From positions 19,649 through 83,648 of the forward strand of contig DATBYF010000043.1 in the NCBI GenBank assembly GCA_036513895.1: a stretch of 64,000 bases of DNA, read 5' to 3'. A program made the position numbers and the translations under genes. This DNA comes from Palsa-147 sp036513895 (GTDB lineage Bacteria > Acidobacteriota > Terriglobia > Acidiferrales > UBA7541). Position 1 is the first letter of the stretch. Each line of letters starts with the position of its first letter. Shown in pieces: positions 43,390 to 52,708 of the stretch. The notes beneath the pieces were generated by a model. The model searched no databases, was not told the DNA's origin, and saw only the letters and a list, made by a program, of their open reading frames with translations.

Positions 43390-45279
43390 ATGCAAAACCA
43401 CCCAACCACCCGCGCGCAAAAAATAATCCACCAAACACCTTTGATTTTGTGCGCCGCGCTCTGCGTAATCCTCGTAGCCTGCGGCTCAGTCAGCAGCGGC
43501 AAGGGCGGTTCATCCGGCGGGTCAGGCGGCGGAACTGGCGGCTCAGGGGGCGGCAGTGGAGGTGGTTCAGGCGGCGGCAGCGGCGGAGGTTCTGGCGGCA
43601 GCTCCGGAGTAGCAATCACCCCGCAGGGCGCCGACGTCCGCGCCAGCGCCACCCAACAATTTACAGCCACCGTAACCGGAGCGCCAAACAACAACGTCGC
43701 ATGGTCAGTTAATGGGATTGTCGGCGGCGCGGCCGCCACAGGCACGATCAACACCGCCGGCCTCTATATCGCCCCAGCCAGCGTGCCCAATCCAAATTCC
43801 GTAACGATTCAGGCGGCCAGCACGAGCGATTCATCGCTCACCAGCACCGTCACCGTGGATGTCCTAAATGCGATTCCCTCAATCGCCAGCATCGCACCAT
43901 CATCAATCAACACTGGCGCATTCTCGCTCGTCGTCACCGGAACAAATTTCGTTTCCGGCGCGCAAGTAATGCTCGCTAGCTCAGCGCTCGCCACATCGTT
44001 CGTCTCGGCCACGCAATTGACCGCGACAGGCACGGCCACCTCCGCGGGAAATTTTGCCATCACCGTCGTAAATCCCGATCCCGGCAGCGCCACTTCCAAC
44101 AGCGTCAACTTACAGGTCAATTCAACCGCCCCTCCCAGCGCGTGCAGCGGAATCAGCCTCGGGCAAGGCGCCAGCCTGAACGGCTTCATTCCCTTCCCAG
44201 CCGACAACGCGTGGAACACTAATATTTCCGCCGCACCGGTCGATCCGAATTCCGCTGCCATCATTAATTTCATCGGCCCAAGCATCGTTCTTCATCCGGA
44301 TTTCGGCTCGGGTGAGTATGACGGTAGCTCGATCGGCATTCCGTACGTAGTCGTCGGCAGCGGGCAGTCATTCGTTCCCATTGATTTCACGGCTTACGGC
44401 GATGAGAGCGATCCGGGGCCAATGCCAGTCCCGTCCGATGCGCCAATCGAAGGCTATCCAAATCCTGGCGGCGGCGATCGCCACGTGCTGGTGCTCGACA
44501 ACTCGAATTGCTGGCTCTACGAACTCTATAGCAGCTACCCAAATAGCGACGGAAGCTGGAACGCAGCCTCAGCCGCCGTATGGGATTTGCTGAATGACGA
44601 GCAGCGACCCTACACCTGGACATCCGCCGATGCCGCGGGGCTTTCGATTTTTCCAGGTCTAGTCCGCTACGACGAAGTGGCCAGCGGCGCGATCCGGCAC
44701 GCGATCCGCTTCACGCTGGCCAATAGTCAGGCGGCCTTCGTCCTTCCGGCGACGCACTGGGCCGCCAATTCAACAAACTCAAATGCCGCCCCGATGGGCA
44801 TGAGGATCCGCCTGAAGTCGAGCTTCGACATCAGCAGCTTCTCCACAGCCAATCAGGTGATTCTCACCGCCCTCAAAAACTACGGCATGATCATGGCCGA
44901 CAACGGCAGCTCGATGTACATCAGCGGCGCCCCAGATGATCGCTGGAACAACGACGATTTGCATCTGCTAGATGGCGTCACAGCCGCAGATTTCGAAGTA
45001 GTAAAAATGGGCACGATCTACACAGCGTCAAACGTCCCGCAAGGCCCCGCCCCCACAATCAATAGCTTCACAGCCAGCTCCACAACCGTTTCCGCCAACA
45101 CCCCAGTGACGCTAAATTGGAGCACAACTGCCGCCTCATACCTGATCGTCTCCCCCGAAATCGGCGCAGTCCGCGGCACAAGCGTCACCGTAACGCCCGG
45201 CGCCACCGCCACCTACACCCTCTACGCCACCAACGCCTTCGGCCGCACCACCGCCACAGTAACCATCACCGTCCAATAA
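43390..45279 (+). CDS. Lipoprotein with Gly/Ser linker, Ig-like/IPT domains and a large extracellular domain
   Basis: 629 residues. A perfect lipobox LVAC (near residue 31) is followed by a ~45-residue Gly/Ser linker. Then come a Big_2-like Ig domain (VAITPQGADVRASATQQFTA, in part), an IPT/TIG-like domain (IASIAPSSINTGAFSLVVTG, in part), a ~330-residue domain with HVLVLDNSNCWLYELYSSYP and DRWNNDDLHLLDGVTAADFEVV, and a final Ig-like domain. The large domain is a type I recognise only loosely from acidobacterial and other secreted proteins; no catalytic motif is obvious. It is surface-exposed by prediction and divergent from the DUF3494 gene. Confidence 0.75.
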   Translation: MQNHPTTRAQKIIHQTPLILCAALCVILVACGSVSSGKGGSSGGSGGGTGGSGGGSGGGSGGGSGGGSGGSSGVAITPQGADVRASATQQFTATVTGAPNNNVAWSVNGIVGGAAATGTINTAGLYIAPASVPNPNSVTIQAASTSDSSLTSTVTVDVLNAIPSIASIAPSSINTGAFSLVVTGTNFVSGAQVMLASSALATSFVSATQLTATGTATSAGNFAITVVNPDPGSATSNSVNLQVNSTAPPSACSGISLGQGASLNGFIPFPADNAWNTNISAAPVDPNSAAIINFIGPSIVLHPDFGSGEYDGSSIGIPYVVVGSGQSFVPIDFTAYGDESDPGPMPVPSDAPIEGYPNPGGGDRHVLVLDNSNCWLYELYSSYPNSDGSWNAASAAVWDLLNDEQRPYTWTSADAAGLSIFPGLVRYDEVASGAIRHAIRFTLANSQAAFVLPATHWAANSTNSNAAPMGMRIRLKSSFDISSFSTANQVILTALKNYGMIMADNGSSMYISGAPDDRWNNDDLHLLDGVTAADFEVVKMGTIYTASNVPQGPAPTINSFTASSTTVSANTPVTLNWSTTAASYLIVSPEIGAVRGTSVTVTPGATATYTLYATNAFGRTTATVTITVQ

Positions 45280-45767
45280 CTTTCGCGCAGCCCCGCCACA
45301 GTTCCCTCTCCCCGCGAGCACCGGACCCAACCTGTGGATCCAGCACCGCGCTGCTTTCCTCGCCTGCACTCCGCTTTTCCCTCTTGCGACCAGCTTTCTC
45401 TAGATTGTCATTCCGCCGACCATCCGACGAGGATTGAGGGAATCTGCATTTCGCTTCATTTGAAATCTCAAATTTCAAATTTGAAATCGTCCCTTCGTCA
45501 CGCCGGCCTGCCCTGAGTTTTCGAAGGGCATCCTGCCGGCGTCTTTGACTTGACGCAGCCGGAGACCTAGTACCCTTACAGACGACTCACTTGAAATAAC
45601 AATTTCGATGTGATATAATGTTATTTTTACAATTATGTATAATTACAGTACATATCGGGCGCAAGGAGCACGGCTGCGCGTGCTGAGCATGAATGTTTCC
45701 AGACCGGCCCGGCCCGGCCTGCCTGTGAGCTGGGAAGAGAGCGCTCGCAACAACCAGAAACAGCGAT
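45280..45767. other. Gene-free region
   Basis: No supported gene. It holds a compound hairpin at 45500-45542 and an imperfect AAATTTGAAATC repeat near 45460-45490. Confidence 0.5.
45500..45542. repeat. Compound hairpin (nested stems)
   Basis: Outer stem ACGCCGGC/GCCGGCGT encloses inner stem TGCCCT/AGGGCA around GAGTTTTCGA. The CCTGAG...TCGAAGGG inner motif is a palindromic repeat seen in diverse bacterial genomes. It has no T-tract and lies more than 200 nt from the upstream gene end, so it is a repeat rather than a terminator. Confidence 0.6.
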
Positions 45768-45842
45768 TTCTACTCGATACACCTGGCGATTAGAAATCGC
45801 CGTAAGCTAAACAAAACAAACAATCGAGGCCATTTCTACTCG
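45768..45842. repeat. Three-box CGATTAGAAAT element, copy C
   Basis: Box 1 TTTCTACTCG (45768-45777), a 10-nt loop starting ATACACC, box 2 CGATTAGAAATCGC (45788-45801) and box 3 ATTTCTACTCG (45832-45842). The hairpin is 14 bp with one mismatch. Loop start and box spacing match copy A at 1661. Confidence 0.68.
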
Positions 45843-45895
45843 ATACAAATCGAGGGAGTGCTCGAGGCGAATAAAATGAGGCGGCTCGGCGGAAC

Positions 45896-46050
45896 TATCG
45901 AAGGTTGGTGAGCCAGTTGATGATGGCGGTCTCGAACGCGATGCGATGGGTCTGAGTTGCACCTTGAAAGTAAGTCAGATGGGCGCGAGACCAGGAGGCG
46001 CGACCTCCGGGGACTGAATTAAGACAGAAAGAGCGCGGTGAAAGGAGATT
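45896..46050 (-). pseudogene. Possible C-terminal gene remnant
   Basis: An open frame without a start codon ends at a TAG near 45896 and reads ...SRAHLTYFQGATQTHRIAFE then TAIINWLTNLR. This is protein-like in composition and looks like the C-terminus of a hydrolase-type enzyme, but I cannot name it. Upstream residues degrade quickly. Coordinates are approximate. Confidence 0.3.
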
Positions 46051-46080
46051 AGGGCTGGGACGACATCTTACCTGACCGCC

Positions 46081-46206
46081 TTACATTGATTTGATTTTCA
46101 TGTATCGCGTAAGGTCCGGAATCTCGACGAGAATCGCGATGATAACCAACAGCGCGATAATTCCCCCGATTACGACGTCCACCATACCAAACATGTTTGC
46201 TGGCAT
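46081..46206 (-). CDS. 41-residue single-TM protein (DUF6893-like)
   Basis: Starts MPANMFGMVDVVIGGIIALL, has one membrane segment (~12-27) and ends EIPDLTRYMKIKSM. GGAGGGA stands ~4 nt before the ATG. The P-D-x-x-R-Y-x-K-I ending is like the DUF6893 family of tiny membrane proteins. Function is unknown. Confidence 0.65.
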   Translation of the reverse strand: MPANMFGMVDVVIGGIIALLVIIAILVEIPDLTRYMKIKSM

Positions 46207-46293
46207 CGTTCCCTCCAAATCGCTCTGCGATGTGGCGACTCAGCGTTTAGGCCGGGCCGCCACCCGCGAAACCATAACCGAAGACGGCTGCCA

Positions 46294-46872
46294 CTATACA
46301 ACAATAACGGCAATCTGCACGCCCGGATAGCTCAGATCACAGAGGTAGTAGTTGCCGTCAATAAACACGATGTAGAACTCGTCGGAGTAACCCCAACCTG
46401 CGGGCCATGCATCAACGAGTTCGAAATTGTAGCCGCCATATCCAAAACGGTGCTCTCCACCAGAGAAGTGTACGCCGTGGAAATGGTGCTCTTGCCCGAA
46501 TTTGGCGTGGTAACGGTCATCGGGAATCTGCTTGCCACGGTTCGGTTTTCCCTGCGGCTGCTGATCCGGCTTCGGAGCCTGCTTTTCCTGCTTCGCTTCT
46601 GGCCGAGGTTTCGGTTCGGGTTGCGGTTTGGGTCTGGCGTCAGGCTGAGGCTTCGGCTCGGGTTCAGGTTTCGGATTTGCGTCTGGTTGCGGCTTCGGCT
46701 CGTCTTGAGGAGGTTTGGCATCTTGGGGTGGTTTCGCATCTTGATCGTGCGGCGGTTTGGCGTCCGGCTCGTGCGGCGCTGGCTTGTCGTCCTGCGCCCG
46801 AACGTAGGATGGAACCGCGCTACCAAAAAGCACGAGCAGAGCTGCGGTTCCGATAACTTTGGGTATTTTCAT
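46294..46872 (-). CDS. Exported Pro/Lys-rich-linker protein with C-terminal small domain
   Basis: 192 residues. A signal peptide ends YVRAQ. Residues ~25-110 are a PKPxP/PPxD low-complexity, wall-spanning type linker. The C-terminal ~80 residues (YHAKFGQEHHFHGVHFSGG, FGYGGYNFELVD, FYIVFIDGNYYLCDL) form a compact aromatic/His-rich domain that recurs in acidobacterial secreted proteins as I remember them. GGGAG is ~12 nt upstream of the ATG. It is probably periplasmic; role unknown. Confidence 0.7.
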   Translation of the reverse strand: MKIPKVIGTAALLVLFGSAVPSYVRAQDDKPAPHEPDAKPPHDQDAKPPQDAKPPQDEPKPQPDANPKPEPEPKPQPDARPKPQPEPKPRPEAKQEKQAPKPDQQPQGKPNRGKQIPDDRYHAKFGQEHHFHGVHFSGGEHRFGYGGYNFELVDAWPAGWGYSDEFYIVFIDGNYYLCDLSYPGVQIAVIVV

Positions 46873-47073
46873 CGTGTGTTATCTCCCTTTTTCTGACTCG
46901 CCGGGGAGTGTGCGCGGGTCTGTGTGACGGAATAAACCATGAATTTCTGCCCGGGCAAATGCGATGAAACCCCTAACCACGCCAGCAAGAAACTGTATGG
47001 CGATGACAGCAGGCCGCTTGCGACAACCATGACACTTCTCGGAGATATTTGTGCCGTTGGAGATCCACGCGTA

Positions 47074-47469
47074 CTAGTTCGCGTTGGGGAAATAAGTTTT
47101 GTGTTCGGCTACGCAGCGTACGGCTGGGATGAGGCAGCGGCCCGAGTCGGCTTTGCGAACAAAACCGAGGGCGCCCACACGTTTCGCTTCGTTATAAAGC
47201 TCAGGAAACGCATAGAGCGTCATGATCAATACGCGAGTTTCGGGCGCCGAACGCACGATTTCGCGCGTGGCCGCAATGCCGTCGCGCTTCGGCATCATGA
47301 TATCCATGAGAATCACGTCAGGCGAAAGCTCTCGCGCCCGCCGGATGGCCTCCTCGCCGTTCTTGGCCTCGCCGCACACTTCCCAGTCGTCTTCGGATTG
47401 AAGGATCTCCCGAAGCACGGTGCGAATGCTGTCGTTGTCGTCGGCCACCAAAATGCGTAAAGCGCCCAT
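47074..47469 (-). CDS. Single-domain response regulator
   Basis: 131 residues from the ATG at 47469 (GGGAG just before). Receiver domain: ILVADDNDSIR, phospho-acceptor Asp in VILMDIMMPK, Thr in IMTLYA, Lys in FVRKAD. Upstream residues in the longer frame look non-native. No kinase or output domain is adjacent, so it is an orphan receiver. It resembles the receiver half of NarL-type regulators without the LuxR HTH. Confidence 0.88.
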   Translation of the reverse strand: MGALRILVADDNDSIRTVLREILQSEDDWEVCGEAKNGEEAIRRARELSPDVILMDIMMPKRDGIAATREIVRSAPETRVLIMTLYAFPELYNEAKRVGALGFVRKADSGRCLIPAVRCVAEHKTYFPNAN

Positions 47470-47789
47470 CGCTCCCTCATCCGCGGAAAAGAGCCGCGGT
47501 CCCCTACCGAGGACAGTACAACAGGAATGGAGCGATTGAACCATACAGTAAGCGATGTAAAAGAACAGAGTGATGCGCATCACTCGCTAAAGACGCGTTA
47601 CTGACATGCAAACAAAACGACTTTCGACCGTTAGTCCTAGGCTCAACGAAGATAACAAGTTTAATAAGGTCTTCCCGGTATGGAGGATTCGACACCAACA
47701 GAGTAGAAACGCGGTGAGCCGAATGGAGCGTTTGGCGGTTTACGCTCTCTGTCGGACAAGATCTCGAGATTTGGCTTCGAGGAGGAAAC

Positions 47790-47957
47790 ATGTTGCGATG
47801 GGCGCTTGCGTTTTTCGTGATCGCGATCATAGCAGCCGTGTTCGGATTTGCAGGCATCGCGGTTGCCGCGGCCGGAATTGCGAAGTTGCTTTTCTACCTG
47901 TTCTTGGTTCTGTTCCTAGTCGCGCTGGTCGGCGGCTTGGTTAACCGAGGGGCTTGA
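47790..47957 (+). CDS. DUF1328 small membrane protein
   Basis: 55 residues, MLRWALAFFVIAIIAAVFGF to LVNRGA, with two hydrophobic segments separated by AAAGIAK. The start MLRWAL.F..IA.IA...GF.GIA.AA is the DUF1328 signature. GGAGGAAAC precedes the ATG. Inner membrane; function unknown, found in many stress-linked loci. Confidence 0.88.
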   Translation: MLRWALAFFVIAIIAAVFGFAGIAVAAAGIAKLLFYLFLVLFLVALVGGLVNRGA

Positions 47958-48088
47958 GCACGCAGTTGGCCCACGCGAGGCATTGCACTTGGCGAGACTC
48001 GTCTAACACTCAACATCGCTATAACGGGTGCCGGCGGAATGCATTGCATAGACAAGAAAGTCCTGAGTAACAAACCCGAGGAGGGTTC

Positions 48089-48310
48089 ATGCGTCCTGCA
48101 GCTGTCATCGCAGTCATCTTGCTGATCGTTGGGATTATTTCCCTCGGTTATCAGGGCATTACTTACACGACGCAAAAGAAAGTCGTCGATATCGGTCCGA
48201 TTCAGGCTACCAAGCAAGAACACAAAACGATTCCATTGCCGCCAATCATCGGCGTGATAGCGCTTATCGGAGGAGTGGTTTTGCTCGTCACGGATCGGCG
48301 CGCGGCATAA
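48089..48310 (+). CDS. Two-TM small membrane protein (DUF3185-like)
   Basis: 73 residues: TM1 (VIAVILLIVGIISLGYQGI), a ~25-residue loop (TQKKVVDIGPIQATKQE) and TM2 (IIGVIALIGGVVLLV), then DRRAA. AGGAGGG precedes the ATG. The Y.GITYT..K..D.GP...T...H layout fits the DUF3185-type family. It lies in a run of small envelope genes with the DUF1328 gene. Confidence 0.75.
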   Translation: MRPAAVIAVILLIVGIISLGYQGITYTTQKKVVDIGPIQATKQEHKTIPLPPIIGVIALIGGVVLLVTDRRAA

Positions 48311-48670
48311 GCGTTTCATTGATACCTATGATTTGGCTATCTGCGTTAATACAAGCTCCGAACACCTACCAACAGCGAGAGAGGCGTGGCGCATCCCCTC
48401 GCCTCTCTCCCACCTCCGCTCGGTAAGTGAGCTTAGTCGGCCCTCGTTTGTGGCCATTTGCTCAGATCGCCAATCCGGCGGAAATTCTGGCGAATGTGCT
48501 CAATCGGTTTTACGGTATCTTCCCCGTTTACACTCGGGCTTACCGTGCATTCACCGCTGGTGGGACTCGTGGTGCACTAAGCGAGAAGTATTCTGTAGCG
48601 GCGCCGATCTTCTGACTGGGCCATCGCGACGAACTCAGAGCGACCAATCCTTTAGCCAGGGAGAAGCACA

Positions 48671-49135
48671 GTGCGAATAATGCAGAAAATACAAATAGTG
48701 ATGTTTGCTCTCCTCGTGGCGCTAGTGGGCTCCATCTGGCTGGGTAATGCTCAAGCAAAGACCTGGAACAGCACCGCAAATGTAACCGTCAGCGAGCCGC
48801 CCAGTATTGTGGAGCTTGCCCAAGAGTCGAACTCGACTGTACCGGCTCAACCAACCTCTGAAACGCCCTCGACGTCCGGAGAAAACACAGAAAATCCATC
48901 GCCGGCCCGTGATGACGAGCCTCATACCACGCCATCAAGCCAAGAAACTCCAACGACCACTGAGACTCCGTCGACGCCTGAAACTCCGGCAACGCCCCAA
49001 ACTCCGAGCCAGAAGGCAATGAGCGATCAGCAATTCTCAAAAGCGGCGAACGAAATTTCCCTGTTTGCGCTCGCAGGGATTATCGCCCTCGGCGGAGCTT
49101 TGGTGTTGCACAAGATGACCCGCGGACTCTCCTAA
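48671..49135 (+). CDS. Exported Thr/Pro-rich protein with C-terminal membrane anchor
   Basis: 154 residues from a GTG at 48671, 8 nt after GGGAGAAG (ATG 48680 is an alternative). A signal peptide ends near AQAK. Residues ~40-115 are a Thr/Pro/Ser/Glu linker with repeated TPETP/TPSTPE units. A C-terminal hydrophobic segment (EISLFALAGIIALGGALVLH) ends in basic residues, a layout like cell-surface sorting or tail-anchor signals. The intergenic stretch 48311-48670 upstream shows no gene. Confidence 0.7.
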   Translation: MRIMQKIQIVMFALLVALVGSIWLGNAQAKTWNSTANVTVSEPPSIVELAQESNSTVPAQPTSETPSTSGENTENPSPARDDEPHTTPSSQETPTTTETPSTPETPATPQTPSQKAMSDQQFSKAANEISLFALAGIIALGGALVLHKMTRGLS

Positions 49136-49169
49136 AATTTAAAATTGGAAGATTGGCAAACCTGCACGG

Positions 49170-50054
49170 TTAACCGGCTACCGCACGATTCGCGTATCCC
49201 ATCCCTGCCAGGACGCCGCGCATGTAAGCGAAGCTGCTGACGACTCCCGGCATCGGATCGTCGGGATGAATCTCATATTCCAAATCGACAAAACCGTCGT
49301 ACTTTATCGCCGCAAGAGCCTCAAACATTCCACGCACCGGCATGATGCCGTCACCCACCGCGACTTGGCTTTCCTTGCTCTGAAAATTCGTCAGATCCTT
49401 CATGTGTACGTTAAAGAGCCTCGGCCCTGCTTCGCGGATCGCCTGAACCACATCCGTTCCCGCGCGCGCCGCATGTCCGACATCAATGCAGCAACCGACG
49501 CGCGCATCCATGCCCTTTACCGCTCTCAGAACGTCCAGCGGCGAAGGCCATAACTTATCTTCCGGTCCGTGATTGTGGATTGCGATGCGGATATCGTATT
49601 GCTTGACGAATTTTTCAATTCGCGGCAGCGTCGCCAATGCCGGATCGCCGGCGACAATCACCCTAATTCCCGCTCGTTTGCAATATTCGAACTTGCTCCG
49701 AATGTCCTCGTCTTCGTCTTTCGCAAAATAAATCGCTCCCGCAGCGTGAAGCTTGACACCAGCCCCGGCATAATCCGCGAGCGCAGCCGCCTCCCCCTGC
49801 GGATCCATCGGAAGATGATCTTTCGCGTCCTTGGCATTGAGCGCGAACACGTTGAGCTGCTTCATGTAACCGATCAGTTGCGCACGAGTGAAATTCCGGA
49901 ATGTGTAGCTGGCGAGACCCAAACGAATCGGCGATGCTTCGTCGCTTGATGGACGTCCTCGCGCCATTGCGAAAACATTGCGCGACGCTGCGAGCGCTGC
50001 GGCGGCAATTGCCCCAGATCGCACGAACTCACGGCGCGAAAAGTTAATCTTCAT
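49170..50054 (-). CDS. Tat-exported sugar phosphate isomerase/epimerase (TIM barrel)
   Basis: 294 residues; the ATG at 50054 begins a Tat-like signal (SRREFVRSGAIAAAALAAS). Xylose-isomerase-like TIM barrel: LGLASYTFRN, VKLHAAGAIY, AGIRVIVAGDPAL, IRIAIHNHGPED, ARVGCCIDVGH (metal ligands) and LFNVHMKDL, VDLEYEIHPDD. It probably isomerises or epimerises a sugar in the periplasm. Third gene of a minus-strand cluster, 41 nt after the Gfo/Idh gene. Confidence 0.85.
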   Translation of the reverse strand: MKINFSRREFVRSGAIAAAALAASRNVFAMARGRPSSDEASPIRLGLASYTFRNFTRAQLIGYMKQLNVFALNAKDAKDHLPMDPQGEAAALADYAGAGVKLHAAGAIYFAKDEDEDIRSKFEYCKRAGIRVIVAGDPALATLPRIEKFVKQYDIRIAIHNHGPEDKLWPSPLDVLRAVKGMDARVGCCIDVGHAARAGTDVVQAIREAGPRLFNVHMKDLTNFQSKESQVAVGDGIMPVRGMFEALAAIKYDGFVDLEYEIHPDDPMPGVVSSFAYMRGVLAGMGYANRAVAG

Positions 50055-50095
50055 AGGCGGCCAATCGCATTCTTCCTGACGCAATCCGCTCGACT

Positions 50096-51421
50096 CTAGA
50101 CATGTGGCGCCCATCCCTTCTCGTATTCGCGTCCCCACATCTTCATCGCTTCCGGATCGCCCTGAATGCGGCCATCCTTGATGTCGAGATGCAGTTCCCT
50201 GCTCACTTCCCACGCAATGTTCGAGAGTTGCAGCATCGTAACGGCGATATTACCGTCAGAAACCGGAGCATTTAGCTTGTCGCCATTCCGAATTCCAGCG
50301 ATAAAGTTCGCGAAGTGCGCATCCGTCATCGAATCGCGGCCAACCAGATCCGCAGACGCGGAGGAACTCGGGTTGCCAGCCTTGAATTCGCTCGTCTTAT
50401 TCCCGCTGAGGTCGTAAATTTCGTAGCCGCCGCGATCAACAAGTACAGTTCCGTTCGTTCCCATGATTGTCGAGCCGCGATCGCGACCGTAATACTTCAT
50501 CCCCTCGCAGCTTTTCCCTTCCCATGTAATCATCTTGTCGTCGTATGCAAAACTCGTGACCAACGTGTCATAAAATTGCCAGTCATCCTTGAAATGGTAT
50601 CGCCCGCCCGATGAAGTGATCTTCTGCGGATAATCAACGCCCAGCGCCCAACGGCAGACATCCACCTCGTGCGTGCCATTGTTCAATGTTTCACCCGTGC
50701 CCCAAGTTCTGAACCAGTGCCAGTTATACGGGTGCACATTGTCGCGATATTTCTCGCGCGGCGCCGGACCCTGCCACAAATCCCAATCCAATTGCGCCGG
50801 CACATGCACTACTTTCCCCGTGCCGATCGATTTCCTCACGTTGCTATACCAGGCCTTCGCGAAGTACGGCCTGCCGATAATTCCGTCGTGAATTTTCCCC
50901 ACGATCTCAATCGTGTGAGGCGAAGATCTCTGCTGCGTCCCCATCTGCACGAGTTTTTTATATTTCTGCTGCGCCTGCACCAGCATCGCTCCCTCAGCAG
51001 GATTGTGGCTGCACGGTTTCTCCACATAGATATGCTTGCCGGCCTGCAATCCGGAAATCGCCATCGGCGTGTGCCAATGCTCGGGCGTAGCAATGGTGAT
51101 GGCGTCCACATCCTTCAACGCGAGAATTCGTCGGAAATCCTTCTCGGCGGCAGCCGCCTCACCCATTTCGCGCTGCGCGGTGTCGGCAAATTTCCGAAGA
51201 ATATTCGCATCCACATCGCAGACATGCGAGATGCGCGCCGCGCTGCGGTTCGCCTTGAGCGACGCGAGATGCGCGTAAGCGCGGCCATTCAGCCCAATTA
51301 CCGCAAAGTTGAGCCGATCGTTGGAACCGATGATTTGCCGATAGCTCTTCGCAGTCGCGTTTACGGCCAGCTTCGCCGCGCCCATCGCAATCACATCGAG
51401 AAATTCGCGTCGCGTAACCAT
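50096..51421 (-). CDS. Gfo/Idh/MocA family oxidoreductase, Tat-exported
   Basis: 441 residues. A Tat-type N-terminus (TRREFLDVIAMGAAKLA) precedes a Rossmann domain (FAVIGLNGRAYAHLASL; EKP motif in YVEKPCSHN; ITIATPEHWH) and a C-terminal catalytic domain (HPYNWHWFRTWGTGETLNNG, HEVDVCRWALGVDYP). NAD(P)-dependent dehydrogenation of a sugar or cyclitol is expected. It sits between two isomerase-like genes, the arrangement seen in 3-keto-sugar or inositol-type catabolic clusters. Confidence 0.9.
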   Translation of the reverse strand: MVTRREFLDVIAMGAAKLAVNATAKSYRQIIGSNDRLNFAVIGLNGRAYAHLASLKANRSAARISHVCDVDANILRKFADTAQREMGEAAAAEKDFRRILALKDVDAITIATPEHWHTPMAISGLQAGKHIYVEKPCSHNPAEGAMLVQAQQKYKKLVQMGTQQRSSPHTIEIVGKIHDGIIGRPYFAKAWYSNVRKSIGTGKVVHVPAQLDWDLWQGPAPREKYRDNVHPYNWHWFRTWGTGETLNNGTHEVDVCRWALGVDYPQKITSSGGRYHFKDDWQFYDTLVTSFAYDDKMITWEGKSCEGMKYYGRDRGSTIMGTNGTVLVDRGGYEIYDLSGNKTSEFKAGNPSSSASADLVGRDSMTDAHFANFIAGIRNGDKLNAPVSDGNIAVTMLQLSNIAWEVSRELHLDIKDGRIQGDPEAMKMWGREYEKGWAPHV

Positions 51422-51480
51422 AAGTTTCCTTTGAAATTTTCCCCTAAGTGGCTGTTCGATGTCCGCCGCTCAGTTCAAAC

Positions 51481-52470
51481 TCAACACGAAATTCCAGCCT
51501 TCGCGAGCGCCTTCTTCAGTCCGTCCATGCTGACGCGCGAGGAAGCTTCCGGCGTGCCCGCGCCGTGCCAATGAGTTTCGAGACTCAGTCCGAAACGATA
51601 TCCATCACGCTGGAAAGCCTGCAATTGCCCAACCCAATCCACAGACCCGCCACCCACCGGAGCCCAATCGTATTTCTTGTCCGGCTTGCGCACCACGTCC
51701 TTGCAATGGCAATGCCCGATCCGTTCTTTCGGCAGCACATCGTAGCCCGCCGGATAAGGCGTGCTTCCAAGCGCCGCGGCATTGCCGGGATCCCAATTCA
51801 ACATGAAATTCTTATTAGGAATCGCTTTCAGTACAACAGCCGCTTCTTCACCCGTCGCCGTGTTGCATGTCATTTCGTTTTCGAGCAGCAAAATAATATT
51901 GTCCTTGGCGCAACGCTCCGAAGCGTCCTGCAATTTTGCGTTAATCTCCGAGCGGTACGGCTTTTGATCCTCCAGCCGCCAAAAATCGAAGCACCGAATT
52001 CTGTCCGTCGAAAAGAATTTCGCGATCCAGATGCAGCGCTCGAGCAGCTTGTCCTGTCCGCTCGAATCGACATTCGAACGAAATTGATCGCGGCTTTCGC
52101 TCTGCGATGATCGCGGAGCGCCCGGCCAATCGGTCTTGAACAATGGACTCGCGATGTCGGTCACCTGAAGTTTGTGATCTGCCAAAATCTTGCGCGCATC
52201 CTCGAGCTCTTTCTCGTTGAGTTCGGTGACGTTCTTATTCCACATCGTGCGCAGCTCAATCCAATGCAATCCGAAGTCGCCAGAAGCAATCTGGCAGGCC
52301 TTTTCGAAGTCTTGCGTGATCTCGTCATTAATCACCGCTAGCCTAAACGGACATGTGCCCGCGCGAGAGTTCAACGCGGATGCTCCGGCTTTCTTGACGA
52401 ACGGCGGCGTCGCCGCGTCAAGCGCCGCCAATCCCAATCCCGCCAGAATTTTGCGTCGTGTGAAGTGCAT
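51481..52470 (-). CDS. Tat-exported sugar isomerase/epimerase-like TIM barrel protein
   Basis: 329 residues with an RR-type signal (TRRKILAGLGLAALDAATP). TIM-barrel features: FRLAVINDEIT, WIELRTMWNK, LQVTDIASPLF, IILLLENEMTC, NFMLNWDPGNA, IGHCHCKDVVR, LSLETHWHG, with Glu/Asp/His metal-ligand positions retained. It is paralogous in fold but clearly divergent from 49170-50054. First gene of the three-gene cluster. Confidence 0.85.
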   Translation of the reverse strand: MHFTRRKILAGLGLAALDAATPPFVKKAGASALNSRAGTCPFRLAVINDEITQDFEKACQIASGDFGLHWIELRTMWNKNVTELNEKELEDARKILADHKLQVTDIASPLFKTDWPGAPRSSQSESRDQFRSNVDSSGQDKLLERCIWIAKFFSTDRIRCFDFWRLEDQKPYRSEINAKLQDASERCAKDNIILLLENEMTCNTATGEEAAVVLKAIPNKNFMLNWDPGNAAALGSTPYPAGYDVLPKERIGHCHCKDVVRKPDKKYDWAPVGGGSVDWVGQLQAFQRDGYRFGLSLETHWHGAGTPEASSRVSMDGLKKALAKAGISC

Positions 52471-52708
52471 GCTCCGCCTCCGGCTCGCGAAACCAATCTG
52501 CAGCTCAACCGCCTGTCCCGCGTCTGTTATAGACCCGCACTCATCTCATATGCCAATAAAATTGTATGGATCGTGGGTGTATCCGCGACGGGTTCGGGAT
52601 GAATTCGGTGAAACCTCAAGAGCGCCCGGTCTATGACTGGCCCTACAAAGGCCGGGCAAGCGCCACCAGAGGAACGCTCACCCGACGCGCCATTTGCGGT
52701 TTCATTCA

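Noticed and set aside
43496..43610. A tandem repeat array possibly involved in phase variation or CRISPR-like structure
   Set aside because: It is the codon repetition of a Gly/Ser linker in the lipoprotein; units are irregular and in frame, with no spacers.
45500..45542. A terminator for the lipoprotein gene
   Set aside because: More than 200 nt past the stop, no T-tract, and its inner motif is a known type of dispersed palindrome.
50669..51574. A 301-residue plus-strand frame
   Set aside because: Opposite the Gfo/Idh gene, Arg/His-rich, with no domain or start signal.
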